DNA of 64,000 bases, from the NCBI RefSeq assembly GCF_000714545.1, contig NZ_AUNB01000001.1, forward strand, positions 124,001 to 188,000, in the 5' to 3' direction. Positions 16,024 to 24,958 of this stretch are shown piece by piece. The translations under genes and the position numbers were made by a program. This DNA comes from Thioclava indica. Lineage in GTDB: Bacteria > Pseudomonadota > Alphaproteobacteria > Rhodobacterales > Rhodobacteraceae. Under the pieces are notes generated by a model. It did not search any database. It saw nothing but the letters and a program-made list of their open reading frames with translations, and was not told the DNA's origin. Positions within the stretch are counted from its first letter, which is position 1. Each line of letters begins with the position of its first letter.

Positions 16024-17313
16024 ATGTCCTATCGTTCTCTCGGTTTTTCTGCCGACCCATTTAGCAACAAGGCACTTCAGGCTGATGAAGAAGGTGAAAA
16101 ACTGGTCGTCGACAGAGAAGCAGAAGTCAAAAAATTGGTTCGACGTGTGCAAGAGAGTGACAAAGTCCCAACTCTTGAAGGCCCAAATGGTGTTGGAAAA
16201 ACAAGCATTATTAACATCGCTCTACACAGGTTGCTCATGCAATCACAGCGCGACGAGAACGAACCGATGTTCATTCCTTGCAGATGCTCGTTCCAGATAA
16301 ACAAAGAAAAAGGCGCAGAAGAATTTCTTGACGAGTTCTACCTGCAAGTTGCTCTCACCTTGGTCGAAAGCGCGAACATGCTGCGACCACCACCAGGCTA
16401 CACAAAAGCGCCCATTGAGACTTCAATCAAGAACTACATTCAGTCGCCGATAATCCGAAACTACACTGGGTCGATTTTAGGTAATGGGTTGGGATATGGC
16501 GGTACCCCGAATAGCGGTAAAGGCTGGGAGCGGGTCGGCTTTAGGGCGGCAATTGATGGTTGGTTGAAGTTGTTGTTTCCGAAGAGTGAGGCAGGAGGGG
16601 TTGTATGCGTCATCGATAATCTTGAGATACTTCAATCCTCTGCAAAGGCGAAGGAAACAATTGAGGCATTGAGAGATACCGCATTCACCGTCGCTGGAGT
16701 TAAGTGGATACTGTGCGGTTCTTCTGGCGTTGTTCGTGGCGTCGCTTCCTCGACACGTCTGGCGGGATGGCTCCATAAGCCGATAAACATTGGGGAATTG
16801 CGCGAAGAGGTCGGCGGCGAAGTCTATGAGAAAAGAGTCGAAACGTTCAGGAAAAACGAGCAGGCAACATTGCCTTTGACACGAGACAACTTCATCACCC
16901 TGTTCGATATGTTCAAAGGAAATTCTCGATTTGCCCTAGATGAGGCGGGAGCGTTTTGTACTTGGATTTTTGATGAAGTCGATGATCTTTCCAAGATTCC
17001 AGATGACTCGTTTGAACGCTGGTTGCGCGAGGAACTGGAAACTAACTACGATGAGATTTTTGTGTTCTTCAGGGATAGGGACGAAGAGGCATTTAAGGGG
17101 ATTTGCCAGCAAGAAATCTTTGTTCCGAATGACTGTTCGGAACTGGGCTTTGACGATGTTGCAGAGTTTACTGCAATACTGGATAGATTTCAGAACTACG
17201 GGCTCGTGACGCCAACTTTAGACCAAAATACGCCTGAAGACACGGTTTACGAAATATCGCCCAAGTCACTAAAGCTTCAGTACTTCATAGATTCACAAGC
17301 AGATCGAGAATGA
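16024..17313 (+). CDS. Orphan AAA+/STAND-like P-loop ATPase, probably acquired
   Basis: A 429-residue protein that I recognise only as a P-loop ATPase. Walker A is GPNGVGKT (residues 53-60) and Walker B is VVCVIDN (about 193-199) followed by acidic LE; a possible sensor-1 is WILCGSSG (about 227-234). The N-terminus (SLGFSADPF) resembles the FGF-x-DPF start of ExeA/TniB/Orc-like AAA proteins. The last 120 residues are acidic and helical, perhaps a winged-helix region. No transmembrane or signal sequence is seen. Codon use is much more AT-rich than in the neighbours, and it is a single gene with no obvious partner. Candidate roles are defence, DNA handling or a lost mobile element; none can be chosen from sequence alone. 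TGGAG precedes the start. Confidence 0.7.
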   Translation: MSYRSLGFSADPFSNKALQADEEGEKLVVDREAEVKKLVRRVQESDKVPTLEGPNGVGKTSIINIALHRLLMQSQRDENEPMFIPCRCSFQINKEKGAEEFLDEFYLQVALTLVESANMLRPPPGYTKAPIETSIKNYIQSPIIRNYTGSILGNGLGYGGTPNSGKGWERVGFRAAIDGWLKLLFPKSEAGGVVCVIDNLEILQSSAKAKETIEALRDTAFTVAGVKWILCGSSGVVRGVASSTRLAGWLHKPINIGELREEVGGEVYEKRVETFRKNEQATLPLTRDNFITLFDMFKGNSRFALDEAGAFCTWIFDEVDDLSKIPDDSFERWLREELETNYDEIFVFFRDRDEEAFKGICQQEIFVPNDCSELGFDDVAEFTAILDRFQNYGLVTPTLDQNTPEDTVYEISPKSLKLQYFIDSQADRE

Positions 17314-17595
17314 TCTCCCTTAAATACTTAAGCGCTTAATCCCGAAGGTTTCGGCTCCGTATTGGCACTGACTAGCCAAGGGTTGTGTCGCGATCTCACC
17401 GTCCCAGATGATGCTTTTCTGCGGGGGCGATAAACGCGCAAGGCGGACCTTGATTTTCATTTTACGAAAGGCAGCTTCGTCCCGCACTACCGCCACTCAT
17501 TGCTGCAATCCCTCGCCTTGATGGATGCGCTCGCACAATCACCTCCCCCCATTGCCCGATTGCAAGGCGCGCGTGGGCAGGATAAACGCGGGGCC
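17314..17595. other. Intergenic stretch between the AT-rich ATPase and prfC
   Basis: No gene is seen. A perfect 12-bp palindrome TTAAGCGCTTAA lies at 17328-17339, just after the ATPase stop, and may be a terminator core or the right junction of the inserted block. GC content returns to the genome average after about 17480. The last part should hold the prfC promoter. Confidence 0.4.
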
Positions 17596-19191
17596 ATGAC
17601 AAATCGCCCTGCCTTGCCCCCCGAAATCGCCCGCCGCCGGACCTTTGCGATCATCTCGCATCCCGATGCCGGCAAGACGACGCTGACTGAAAAGTTCCTG
17701 CTGTTTGGCGGGGCCATTCAGATGGCCGGTCAGGTGCGCGCCAAGGGCGAGGCGCGGCGCACGCGCTCGGATTTCATGAAGATGGAGCAGGATCGCGGGA
17801 TTTCGGTGTCGGCCTCGGCGATGAGCTTTGAGTATCGCGAGTTTCGCTACAATCTGGTGGACACGCCCGGTCACAGCGATTTCTCGGAAGATACCTATCG
17901 CACGCTGACGGCGGTGGACGCCGCGATCATGGTGATCGACGGGGCCAAGGGCGTGGAATCCCAGACCCGCAAACTGTTCGAGGTTTGCCGGCTGCGCGAT
18001 CTGCCGATCTTGACCTTTTGCAACAAAATGGACCGCGAAAGCCGCGACACCTTCGAGATTATTGACGAAATTCAAGAAAACCTCGCGATTGACGTCGCCC
18101 CGGCAAGTTGGCCCATCGGGGTCGGCCGCGACTTTATCGGTGCCTATGATCTGATCCATGACCGGCTGGACATCATGGACCGCGCCGATCGCAACAAGGT
18201 GGCTGAAACTGTCGCGATTTCGGGGCTGGATGATCCGAAACTGGAAGAGCATGTCCCCGCCGATCTGCTGGAGAAACTGCGCGAAGAGGTCGAAATGGCG
18301 CGCGAATTGCTACCCGCCTTTGACCGCCAGTCCTTTCTTGAAGGGCATATGACGCCGATCTGGTTTGGCTCGGCGATCAACAGTTTCGGCGTCAAGGAAC
18401 TGATGGACGGAATCGGCGAATACGGCCCCGAACCGCTGGTGCAAAAAGCGACCGAGCGCGACGTCGCCCCCGAAGAGAAAAAAGTCACCGGCTTTGTGTT
18501 CAAGGTGCAGGCCAATATGGACCCGAAGCACCGCGACCGCGTGGCCTTTGTGCGCCTTGTGTCGGGGCATTTTCAGCGTGGCATGAAACTGACCCACGTG
18601 CGCACCAAAAAGCCGATGTCGGTGTCAAACCCCGTGCTGTTTCTGGCCGCCGACCGCGAACTGGCGGAAGAGGCTTGGGGCGGTGACATCATGGGCATCC
18701 CGAACCACGGCCAGTTGCGCATTGGCGATGCGCTGACCGAGGGCGAGGTGCTCCATTTCACCGGCATCCCAAGCTTTGCGCCCGAATTGCTGCAATCGGT
18801 GCGCGCGACCGACCCGATGAAAGGCAAGCATCTGGAAAAGGCGCTGATGCAATTCGCCGAGGAAGGCGCGGCCAAGGTCTTCAAGCCCGCGATTGGGTCT
18901 GGCTTTATCGTCGGCGTCGTGGGCGCTTTGCAATTTGAGGTGCTCGCCAGCCGGATCGAGCTGGAATACGGCATCCCCGTGCGCTTTGAGGCCAGCCAGT
19001 TCACCTCGGCGCGCTGGGTGCAGGGCGACAAGGCGGCAGTGGAAAAACTGGTGAATGCGAACAAGCAACATATCAGCTACGATCACGACGGCGACGTGGT
19101 GTTCCTCACCCGCCTGCAATGGGATATCGACCGCGTGGCGCGGGATTACGAGGGCGTCACCCTATCGGCCACGAAGGAGATGATGCAGTGA
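17596..19191 (+). CDS. prfC: Peptide chain release factor 3
   Basis: A 531-residue translational GTPase that recycles RF1/RF2 from the ribosome after peptide release. The G-domain motifs are ISHPDAGKTTLTEKF (G1, about residues 18-32), the G2 region with RGISVSASAM, DTPGH (G3), NKMD (G4), then domain II beta-barrel and a C-terminal domain with the RF3 signature FQVFEASQF-like segment (here IPVRFEASQFTSARWV). The full length and the absence of EF-G domains IV-V confirm RF3. I use the ATG at 17596, where homology begins; the frame extends upstream without a better site. The next gene overlaps it by four bases. Confidence 0.95.
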   Translation: MTNRPALPPEIARRRTFAIISHPDAGKTTLTEKFLLFGGAIQMAGQVRAKGEARRTRSDFMKMEQDRGISVSASAMSFEYREFRYNLVDTPGHSDFSEDTYRTLTAVDAAIMVIDGAKGVESQTRKLFEVCRLRDLPILTFCNKMDRESRDTFEIIDEIQENLAIDVAPASWPIGVGRDFIGAYDLIHDRLDIMDRADRNKVAETVAISGLDDPKLEEHVPADLLEKLREEVEMARELLPAFDRQSFLEGHMTPIWFGSAINSFGVKELMDGIGEYGPEPLVQKATERDVAPEEKKVTGFVFKVQANMDPKHRDRVAFVRLVSGHFQRGMKLTHVRTKKPMSVSNPVLFLAADRELAEEAWGGDIMGIPNHGQLRIGDALTEGEVLHFTGIPSFAPELLQSVRATDPMKGKHLEKALMQFAEEGAAKVFKPAIGSGFIVGVVGALQFEVLASRIELEYGIPVRFEASQFTSARWVQGDKAAVEKLVNANKQHISYDHDGDVVFLTRLQWDIDRVARDYEGVTLSATKEMMQ

Positions 19192-19652
19192 CCCCCCTGC
19201 CCCTCGAACTCGTATCCGTGCTGTGCAACGCCGCCAATGCGCCCGAAGATGTGCATTCGGTTGAGGCGCTGGTGGCGCTGTGGCTGGCCGACAATCGCGA
19301 TGAACCCGAGGGCGAGGATTTCCCGTGGTCGGTGCTGTGCGTGTTTGAGCTGCGCGAATACCCCGATGTGCTTTGGGCGTTCATCCGTCAGGCCCTCGCG
19401 GGATCTGAGACGATCTGGCAGGTGGTGATGCTGTCGGCCGGTCCGCTAGAGGATTTGATCACCGATCACGGCGCGGATTTCATCGACAAGATCGAACGCG
19501 AGGCCCGCCACTCCGCGCGTTTTGCCTATGCGCTGACCGGCGTCTGGCCCGCGGATGAGGCCGATCCCGCCCTTTGGGCGCGCATCGAGACGGCACGCGC
19601 GGGGGCTATGCCCACGGGGCTCGATATGGGCGGGCCGCTGCCTGCGCGCTAA
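19188..19652 (+). CDS. Small DUF6869-like protein coupled to prfC
   Basis: A 154-residue acidic cytoplasmic protein. The N-terminal helical region contains VALWLADNRDEPEGED and the middle VWxVxMLSAGPLEDL-type segment resembles the DUF6869 family, which has no assigned function. No catalytic motif is visible. It starts with GTG at 19188, overlapping the prfC stop (GTGA), with AAGGAG nine bases upstream, so it is translationally coupled to prfC. It converges on the membrane-protein gene of the NosL operon with only three bases between stops. The family name is tentative. Confidence 0.7.
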   Translation: MTPLPLELVSVLCNAANAPEDVHSVEALVALWLADNRDEPEGEDFPWSVLCVFELREYPDVLWAFIRQALAGSETIWQVVMLSAGPLEDLITDHGADFIDKIEREARHSARFAYALTGVWPADEADPALWARIETARAGAMPTGLDMGGPLPAR

Positions 19653-19655
19653 CCC

Positions 19656-20654
19656 CTACCCGAACAGGATCAGGTGCGAGCGCGCAATCGCCCAGACCAC
19701 CGCCAGCCCGAACAGCGCAAAGCCGATCATCGACCAGACCACTTGGCGCGCGATCAGCCTCGGCAGCTTGTCCTGAAGGCTTGGGATGTTTGCGAAGGGC
19801 TGTAACAGCCCCGCCCCCAGCCCCATCGCCGTGGCGAAAAACAGTGGCGCATAAAGGACATAGCCGAAATAGCCATATTCCGGTTTGAGGATACAAAACG
19901 GGCAATGGTGGTTCGGATCCTCGTAAATATACAGCGAGATCGTGGCGACAATCGCGGTCAGCCCCGCCACAAACAACGCCCCCGAGGCCAGTGCGTAAAT
20001 CCAATAACCACGCCTCCGCAACGTCGCATAGGCCCCCGACGCGGCCACAATCAGCGCGATCCCGACCAGCCAGACCAGCGCTGCCCCCTCACCGACCGAG
20101 GCCATGTGATTGGCCAGACCGGGATTGTTGGGCGTGAACAGCTTGGTGCAGCAGGATGTGATCACATCGGTATGCAGGTTCAGGAAATAGGCCAGCTCGG
20201 TCGCGCCATCGGCCAGGATCAGCGGCGCAATCGCCAGAAGGGCTGCGTATTTCACCTTTGTCAGCGGGAAATCCCGCCCCATCCGGTCTGCATGATCCAA
20301 AATCAGCCACAGGGTCGCGGCGAAAAACACCCCGATCTTGAGGTACAGCGCGGGAAAGCCGTAAGCGTTCACATTCAGCGTGCCCACCGCACACATCGCC
20401 CCCACGAACAACGAGGCCATCCGGTCGGCGTTGAACACGAACAGCAGCAGCGCCGCGAGTTCCGCCAACATCACCGCGCCAAACAGGGTCGAGACCAGCT
20501 CGGTCATGCGCTCGAGCCGCAGCTGCGCGCGGCTCATATTGGCCATATCCCAGCGCGCCAGCACGCGGATCGCGAACGCCCCGCTCCAGATCGCGACCAG
20601 CGCCGCGAGTCCCGCCACCATCAGCAGTGCAAGGATCGGGGGCTGAAAGATCAT
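19656..20654 (-). CDS. Multi-pass membrane protein at the end of the NosL/ABC operon
   Basis: A 332-residue inner-membrane protein with about eight hydrophobic segments. Two cysteine pairs stand out on loops: a CC pair in VITSCCTKLF (about residue 167) and HHCPFCIL (about 255-262), a C-x2-C with adjacent His that could bind copper or form a disulphide. I do not recognise a named family. It is the last gene of a seven-gene operon with NosL-like proteins and an ABC exporter-type system, and its start overlaps the ATPase stop by four bases. A role in metal or redox handling in the membrane is inferred from the motifs and context. Confidence 0.75.
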   Translation of the reverse strand: MIFQPPILALLMVAGLAALVAIWSGAFAIRVLARWDMANMSRAQLRLERMTELVSTLFGAVMLAELAALLLFVFNADRMASLFVGAMCAVGTLNVNAYGFPALYLKIGVFFAATLWLILDHADRMGRDFPLTKVKYAALLAIAPLILADGATELAYFLNLHTDVITSCCTKLFTPNNPGLANHMASVGEGAALVWLVGIALIVAASGAYATLRRRGYWIYALASGALFVAGLTAIVATISLYIYEDPNHHCPFCILKPEYGYFGYVLYAPLFFATAMGLGAGLLQPFANIPSLQDKLPRLIARQVVWSMIGFALFGLAVVWAIARSHLILFG

Positions 20655-21361
20655 ACGGCCCCCTCGGTGATCGCACCCTCACCCGTCGCGCCCTCAACGA
20701 TGCGCCCGTCGCGCAGGGTGACGATGCGGTCCACACCCTCGGCCTCCCAGATACGCGGGTCGTGACTGGTGAGGATCACGGTGCGTCCGGCTGCGCGTTC
20801 TTCCGCCAAAATCGCGAGGAATTTCTCGGCCAAAGCCGTGTCGAGATTGGCGGTCGGCTCATCGGCAATCAGGATCGGCGGGTCATTGATCAAAGCGCGT
20901 GCGATCGCCGTGCGCTGTGCCTCGCCGCCTGACAGGTGCTCAATCGGCATGGCGGCCTTATCGGCCAGCCCCAACGCCTCAAGCCGCGCCATCGCGCGGT
21001 CCCGCGTCTGGCCGTAATCCGCGCCAAGTGGCACGGTGGGCAGCATCACATTTTCCAGCGCCGTTAATCCACGCACAAGGTTAAAGCGTTGAAACACAAA
21101 GCCGAATGTGGTGCGGCGCAGCTCGGTCAGGAACCGTTCGGGCAGGCCCGACACGATCTCGCCATCAATACTGACCCGCCCCGAGGTCGGGCGCGCCATG
21201 CAGGCAAGGATCGACAACAGCGTGGTCTTGCCCGAGCCGGATGGCCCGCGCAACACGCTCATCGCGCCGCGCGCCAGTGTTAGGTCGATCTCGTGCAGGG
21301 CCGCGAATTCGTTGGGGCGGCCTTCGTTATACAGTTTGGTAACCGCGTTCAGAGTAATCAT
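20651..21361 (-). CDS. LolD/MacB-type ABC ATPase (NosF-like role)
   Basis: A 236-residue ATPase of the LolD/MacB/FtsE group. Walker A is GPSGSGKTT (about residues 38-46), Q-loop FGFVFQRFNL, signature LSGGEAQRTAIARAL, Walker B ILIADEP and switch His in LTSHD. It pairs with the FtsX/MacB-fold permease encoded 10 bp upstream. In NosL-containing loci such ABC pairs serve copper-site maturation or transport of a sulfur/copper species; here that is inference. The ATG at 21361 is preferred over the frame extension to 21397, which would overlap the permease gene. Confidence 0.9.
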   Translation of the reverse strand: MITLNAVTKLYNEGRPNEFAALHEIDLTLARGAMSVLRGPSGSGKTTLLSILACMARPTSGRVSIDGEIVSGLPERFLTELRRTTFGFVFQRFNLVRGLTALENVMLPTVPLGADYGQTRDRAMARLEALGLADKAAMPIEHLSGGEAQRTAIARALINDPPILIADEPTANLDTALAEKFLAILAEERAAGRTVILTSHDPRIWEAEGVDRIVTLRDGRIVEGATGEGAITEGAV

Positions 21362-21371
21362 CTTACCGCTC

Positions 21372-22514
21372 CTATCGCATGACCGCGTCGGGATCACCCG
21401 AGGCAGTGCGCCAAACCGGCACCACGGTCGCGGCCATATACGGCACGACCGTCAGCAGCCCCAGCGTCATCAGTTGCACCCCGTCGATATGGGGCGTCAG
21501 CGCGAAGTCGGGATAAATCACCGCCCAGCCGCGCAGCACAGGCGCAAACAGCGCGCCATCGAACAGGAAAACATGCGCAAACCCCGCGACCGTGCCGATC
21601 AGAAAAGCGCCAAGCGAGACCAGCCCGCCCTCCCACATCTTCATCGCGATCACGTCGCGCGTGTCCCAACCCACGGCTTTCAGAATACCGATCTCGCGCG
21701 CCTCTTCCGCCGACAGGCCCGAGGCCTTTTCCGCCGCGAAAATTGCAAACGCCAACAGCCCCGCGCCCGCCAACACGACAAGCAACCCCTCGCGCCAGTC
21801 AAACAGCTTTTGATAGGTCCGCTCGATATCGGCGCGGGTCACAAAACGCATTTGCGGCAAGGCGTTAGAGGCTTTGGTGACGATGGTCGCGACCTCGTTC
21901 TGGTTGCGAACCGTGGCGACGACATCGGTATACAGCCCCTCGGGAATGTCGAAAAACGCGCGGAAATCTTGCGGGTTCATCAGCACCAGATCCGCCGTCA
22001 TCAGCGCCGAGTCACGCGTGAAGGTGCGATCCACGTCAAAGCGTTTCAGATCGCCCTCGTAGCGCGACAGGAACAGCGGCGCGCCCTCCCACGCCAGCCC
22101 GCGCGCGCGCGGCACACCCTCGCCCACCGCGACATGGCCGACGGCGGGAATAAGCGCGGGATCATCGGGCACCATCACGGTGTAATTCGCGCCGTCAATG
22201 CGGTCATAATAATACCCCCAAAGCCGCCCCTTGGCCGAGGTCACACCGCGAAACCCGGCAATCGTGTCCACCACATCGCCGGGGATCAGATCCTGCCGCC
22301 CCATGATCAGCTTTTGCACCACGATTTCAGGTGCATTGCGCAGCACTTGCGTTGTTTCATGGCGCAAGGCGGCGGCGAAAAACATCGCCGAGGATAACGC
22401 GAACACCACCAGCGAAAAGATCGCAACCAGCGCGATATTCTTGCCCTTGCGGCGCGACAAAGCGGCCAGCGTATAATCGGCCAGCGCACGCTGGCGTCGA
22501 GCCCAGATCATCAT
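21372..22514 (-). CDS. FtsX/MacB-fold ABC permease
   Basis: A 380-residue permease with the MacB/FtsX topology: one N-terminal transmembrane segment (about residues 25-50), a periplasmic domain of about 180 residues, and three C-terminal membrane segments (about 245-265, 292-318 and 345-368). The cytoplasmic coupling helix region EIGILKAVGWDTRDV is conserved. It belongs with the adjacent LolD-like ATPase. Its start overlaps the stop of the 112-residue gene by four bases. MacB-type systems move substrates from the periplasm or drive mechanotransmission; the substrate here is not known but neighbours point to copper or NosL-related work. Confidence 0.88.
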   Translation of the reverse strand: MMIWARRQRALADYTLAALSRRKGKNIALVAIFSLVVFALSSAMFFAAALRHETTQVLRNAPEIVVQKLIMGRQDLIPGDVVDTIAGFRGVTSAKGRLWGYYYDRIDGANYTVMVPDDPALIPAVGHVAVGEGVPRARGLAWEGAPLFLSRYEGDLKRFDVDRTFTRDSALMTADLVLMNPQDFRAFFDIPEGLYTDVVATVRNQNEVATIVTKASNALPQMRFVTRADIERTYQKLFDWREGLLVVLAGAGLLAFAIFAAEKASGLSAEEAREIGILKAVGWDTRDVIAMKMWEGGLVSLGAFLIGTVAGFAHVFLFDGALFAPVLRGWAVIYPDFALTPHIDGVQLMTLGLLTVVPYMAATVVPVWRTASGDPDAVMR

Positions 22515-22849
22515 TGGCCGCGCTCCTTGGGTTGAAAAATCAGCCAGCCTTCGCCGGGCAGCCGGGGCACGGGCATGATCGAGCCCGAGGGGAAGTGGTC
22601 AAATGCCATCGGATGGTCCTGAAACGGGGTGTTGAGATCGGCCAGCGAGGGGTGGCGGGTGTAGCGCGCCTCGGTGAACAGCGCGGGGTCGGTGAGACCG
22701 AGATCGGCGACCAAACCGGCCTCGTGATCAAGGCGCGCACGGGTCGCGGGGCCTGCGAAGGCGACGAAATACAGCTCGAACAGCAGCGCCGCCGCAAGGA
22801 CGCCAAAGCCGATAAAAACCGGGCCAGAGCGGCGGCGCGGCGGTTTCAT
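22511..22849 (-). CDS. Membrane-anchored small protein of the NosL operon
   Basis: A 112-residue protein with a single N-terminal membrane anchor (about residues 11-32, after a basic start) and a short periplasmic domain of about 75 residues rich in Pro, His and Phe (SLADLNTPFQDHPMAFDHF). I do not recognise the family. It is coupled by four-base overlaps to both the upstream nosL gene and the downstream permease gene, so it is likely an accessory subunit of the ABC complex. Confidence 0.75.
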   Translation of the reverse strand: MKPPRRRSGPVFIGFGVLAAALLFELYFVAFAGPATRARLDHEAGLVADLGLTDPALFTEARYTRHPSLADLNTPFQDHPMAFDHFPSGSIMPVPRLPGEGWLIFQPKERGQ

Positions 22850-23385
22850 ATCGCCCCGCCCTCATCCAGCACCACCAGCATATCGGGCGTCACATCGCCA
22901 AAGCGGATCTCTTTCTTGCCCTTATGATCCTTGATGAAATCATCGGCATCCGCGCGGTTCATCAGCGGAATCAACTCATGCCCCATCGGACCCAACACAT
23001 CCGATCCCAGCACATAAATCGCGTCATGCGCGTCGATCAGCTTGAGCCCGTAATATTCCGTCACGCCCATGCCCACGATCTGATCGGCTGTGCGTCCGCG
23101 CGCGTATTTCTCCATGTCTTGCAGATATTTAAAGAAATCCTTGGGACCGTCGAAATGATCGGCATGGCCATCGGAAAATAGCACCGTGGTGACCCATTCG
23201 GGATATTTCGCCACGAACATTCCACAGACCGGGCAGGTATCTTGCGGACCGGGCGGGGGCAAGTCGACCAGCGGGGCGTCGGCGCGCGCGGGCACAACGC
23301 CCAGCCCCAAGGCCGCAGTGATCGCGGCGAACTGGCCCAGAACAACGCGGCGCGAGGGGCGCGTTTCATCGCAGGAGTGACACAT
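22846..23385 (-). CDS. nosL: NosL-family copper protein (first copy)
   Basis: A 179-residue NosL-like protein. The N-terminus carries a twin-arginine-type signal (SRRVVLG, then a hydrophobic stretch to about residue 36), not the lipoprotein signal of canonical NosL. The metal site candidate is CPVCGM (about residues 50-55), the typical NosL C-x2-C-G-M copper motif. NosL proteins bind Cu(I) and help build the CuZ centre of nitrous-oxide reductase; no nosZ is seen in this window, so another copper enzyme may be served. A second, different NosL-like gene lies directly upstream. Confidence 0.88.
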   Translation of the reverse strand: MCHSCDETRPSRRVVLGQFAAITAALGLGVVPARADAPLVDLPPPGPQDTCPVCGMFVAKYPEWVTTVLFSDGHADHFDGPKDFFKYLQDMEKYARGRTADQIVGMGVTEYYGLKLIDAHDAIYVLGSDVLGPMGHELIPLMNRADADDFIKDHKGKKEIRFGDVTPDMLVVLDEGGAI

Positions 23386-23447
23386 CAGATGTCCTTTCAG
23401 CAGGAGAAGCTTTCGCGCCCGGCGCGATACCGGGCGCGCATCAGGGC

Positions 23448-24050
23448 TTATTGACCGGCGCGTGCGCGCCGTTCGGCACGGCGTTTGCGAATGCGGATCG
23501 TATCCTGCGCCATACCGTTATAAGCATCCACCAGCGCGGTATCGAAATCGACCAGCTTGGCGTCGGGGCCAGAAGCGGCCTCAGCCTGCGCCTTGTCGGC
23601 ATAGGCGTATTTCGACACGGCCGTCATCGTGCCGGGACGGGCGGGGTCGATTGCATAGGTCATCGCGGCGCTATCGGCCAGCGGCTTAACCTTGTCCGCA
23701 GCCCCGGCATCGCCTGCATAGATCATCTTCGGCACACGATCGAGGTTCAGCGCCAAACTGATCGCCGCGCAATGCAGCGAGCAAGTGCCGTCGACCGCGT
23801 CGTCCTCATAGACGATCAGGTGGCGGGTCTGGCTGAACATTTTGCGCATCATGCCGCAATAAGGACAGCGGGGATATTTCTCGAACTCGTTGGTCAGCGG
23901 GTCGGTATCGGTTTTGAGAAACCGGGCCAGCCCGTTCTCATCGGTCCAAGCCATCGGCGATTGCGGCATGGTTGCTTCTGCACTCGCGCTTTGGGTGGCG
24001 GCCAGCAGCATTCCGGTCGAGGTGGTAATCAGAAAGTCACGACGTTTCAT
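23448..24050 (-). CDS. NosL-family copper protein (second copy)
   Basis: A 200-residue protein with a twin-arginine-like signal (KRRDFLI then a hydrophobic region to about residue 25) and the NosL C-x2-C-G-M motif as CPYCGMM (about residues 62-68). It also has DGTCSLHCAAISL, an extra Cys/His cluster that fits metal binding. It differs enough from the neighbouring NosL copy to suggest a distinct role, such as a donor-acceptor pair. The C-terminus is strongly basic (RIRKRRAERRAR). The ATG at 24050 starts the signal peptide; the much longer upstream frame is not credible. Confidence 0.88.
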   Translation of the reverse strand: MKRRDFLITTSTGMLLAATQSASAEATMPQSPMAWTDENGLARFLKTDTDPLTNEFEKYPRCPYCGMMRKMFSQTRHLIVYEDDAVDGTCSLHCAAISLALNLDRVPKMIYAGDAGAADKVKPLADSAAMTYAIDPARPGTMTAVSKYAYADKAQAEAASGPDAKLVDFDTALVDAYNGMAQDTIRIRKRRAERRARAGQ

Positions 24051-24183
24051 GGTATTATCCTGTGATCTTAGGGCGCGCACGGCGATAGGCCGGCGACACG
24101 CAAATGTTGAAAAAGTGCAAGAGTCGCGCGGGCCTGATCGCAGCGTTTTCACGCGCGCAGAGGGCCGTCGCGAAGGGATCGCG

Positions 24184-24678
24184 TCACAGGATTGGGGGCG
24201 CGCGGATCGGACGAAGGGTGCGCGCAAGCAGGATCCGCGCCGGGGGTGCGGGCAAAACCACCCGCGCGGGCGCAATCAATTGCGCTTGAAAGATGGGCAT
24301 CGCCATCGCCGCAGGCGCATCAAAGCCGCATACGCTGGCGCTGGTGCAGACCGAACACTGGCTGCTTTCATGACTCGGTTGCGCAGGCGCGTTGGGCACC
24401 GTGCGCCCGTCGGGCGTCATCAGAACGACGCCCTCGCCCGTGCAAATCTGCAAAAGGCCAAGGCGCGCTCCGGCAGGGGGATTGCCGATCTCGGCGGCAG
24501 CCGCCGCCCCGATGTGATCGGCGTAAAACAACACCTGCACACACATCGCAAACAGCGCGAACACATGCATCCAAAGCGCGCGCCGCAAATGTGCGAACCG
24601 CCCGCGCGTCGCGCGACCGGTCAAAGCGCCGTCAAGCGGTGCTTTGAACATATATGCGGCTGTTCTTCTCTCTCCCAT
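24184..24678 (-). CDS. DUF2946-family protein
   Basis: A 164-residue protein with one hydrophobic segment (about residues 36-62) and a Cys-rich motif SSQCSVCTSASVCGF (about 106-120). This fits DUF2946, a family found with copper-resistance and TonB/NosL loci. The segment TGEGVVLMTPDGR before the cysteines is also typical. A start at 24651 (MFKAPL) is possible instead of 24678; neither has a strong ribosome site. It heads the probable operon that continues with the two nosL genes, supporting a copper-related job for the whole set. Confidence 0.75.
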   Translation of the reverse strand: MGERRTAAYMFKAPLDGALTGRATRGRFAHLRRALWMHVFALFAMCVQVLFYADHIGAAAAAEIGNPPAGARLGLLQICTGEGVVLMTPDGRTVPNAPAQPSHESSQCSVCTSASVCGFDAPAAMAMPIFQAQLIAPARVVLPAPPARILLARTLRPIRAPPIL

Positions 24679-24958
24679 GGCTCAAGTGATAGGAGCGATT
24701 CCCAGCGCAATCAAGCGTTTGTGAGCAGTTATGAGCGCGACATACTCAACAATGCGCATGCCAGATTGGCTTTCGACTAAACACCTCCGCATGCGAGAAT
24801 ATTGGGCATGATGCCGCCTAAAGTAGCGGATACAAAGAATTTTCAACAAGCCACTCGCGCCTGCGCTCCGCAGGATTGACGCCACCTATCAAAAAATCTC
24901 ACCGCTTGATCAAATCTCTGCAATACTGCGTGAATATCCCGAACAGGAGACCTGATCC
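24679..24958. other. Divergent intergenic region NosL operon/BMP operon
   Basis: This stretch of 280 bases holds no gene that I can support. It should carry both divergent promoters. A small hairpin CCTGCG-CTC-CGCAGG is at 24860-24874. I looked for a purine-type riboswitch before the nucleoside-uptake genes and did not find the expected three-way junction. Confidence 0.4.

Noticed and set aside
15792-16064. 90-codon frame between the Hint gene and the ATPase
   Set aside because: No ribosome site, runs into the ATPase gene in another frame, and has no recognisable sequence.
16024-17313. The ATPase as part of a two-gene defence operon
   Set aside because: The flanking regions hold no second gene, so any system must be single-gene or incomplete. 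I therefore report only an orphan ATPase.
21108-22397. Open frame of 429 codons antisense to the ABC permease
   Set aside because: The permease on the minus strand has a full membrane topology and overlaps its neighbours as an operon; the opposite frame is Arg/His-rich noise.
24679-24958. Purine or other riboswitch before the BMP operon
   Set aside because: I looked for a conserved three-way junction and found only a small hairpin, so there is not enough support.
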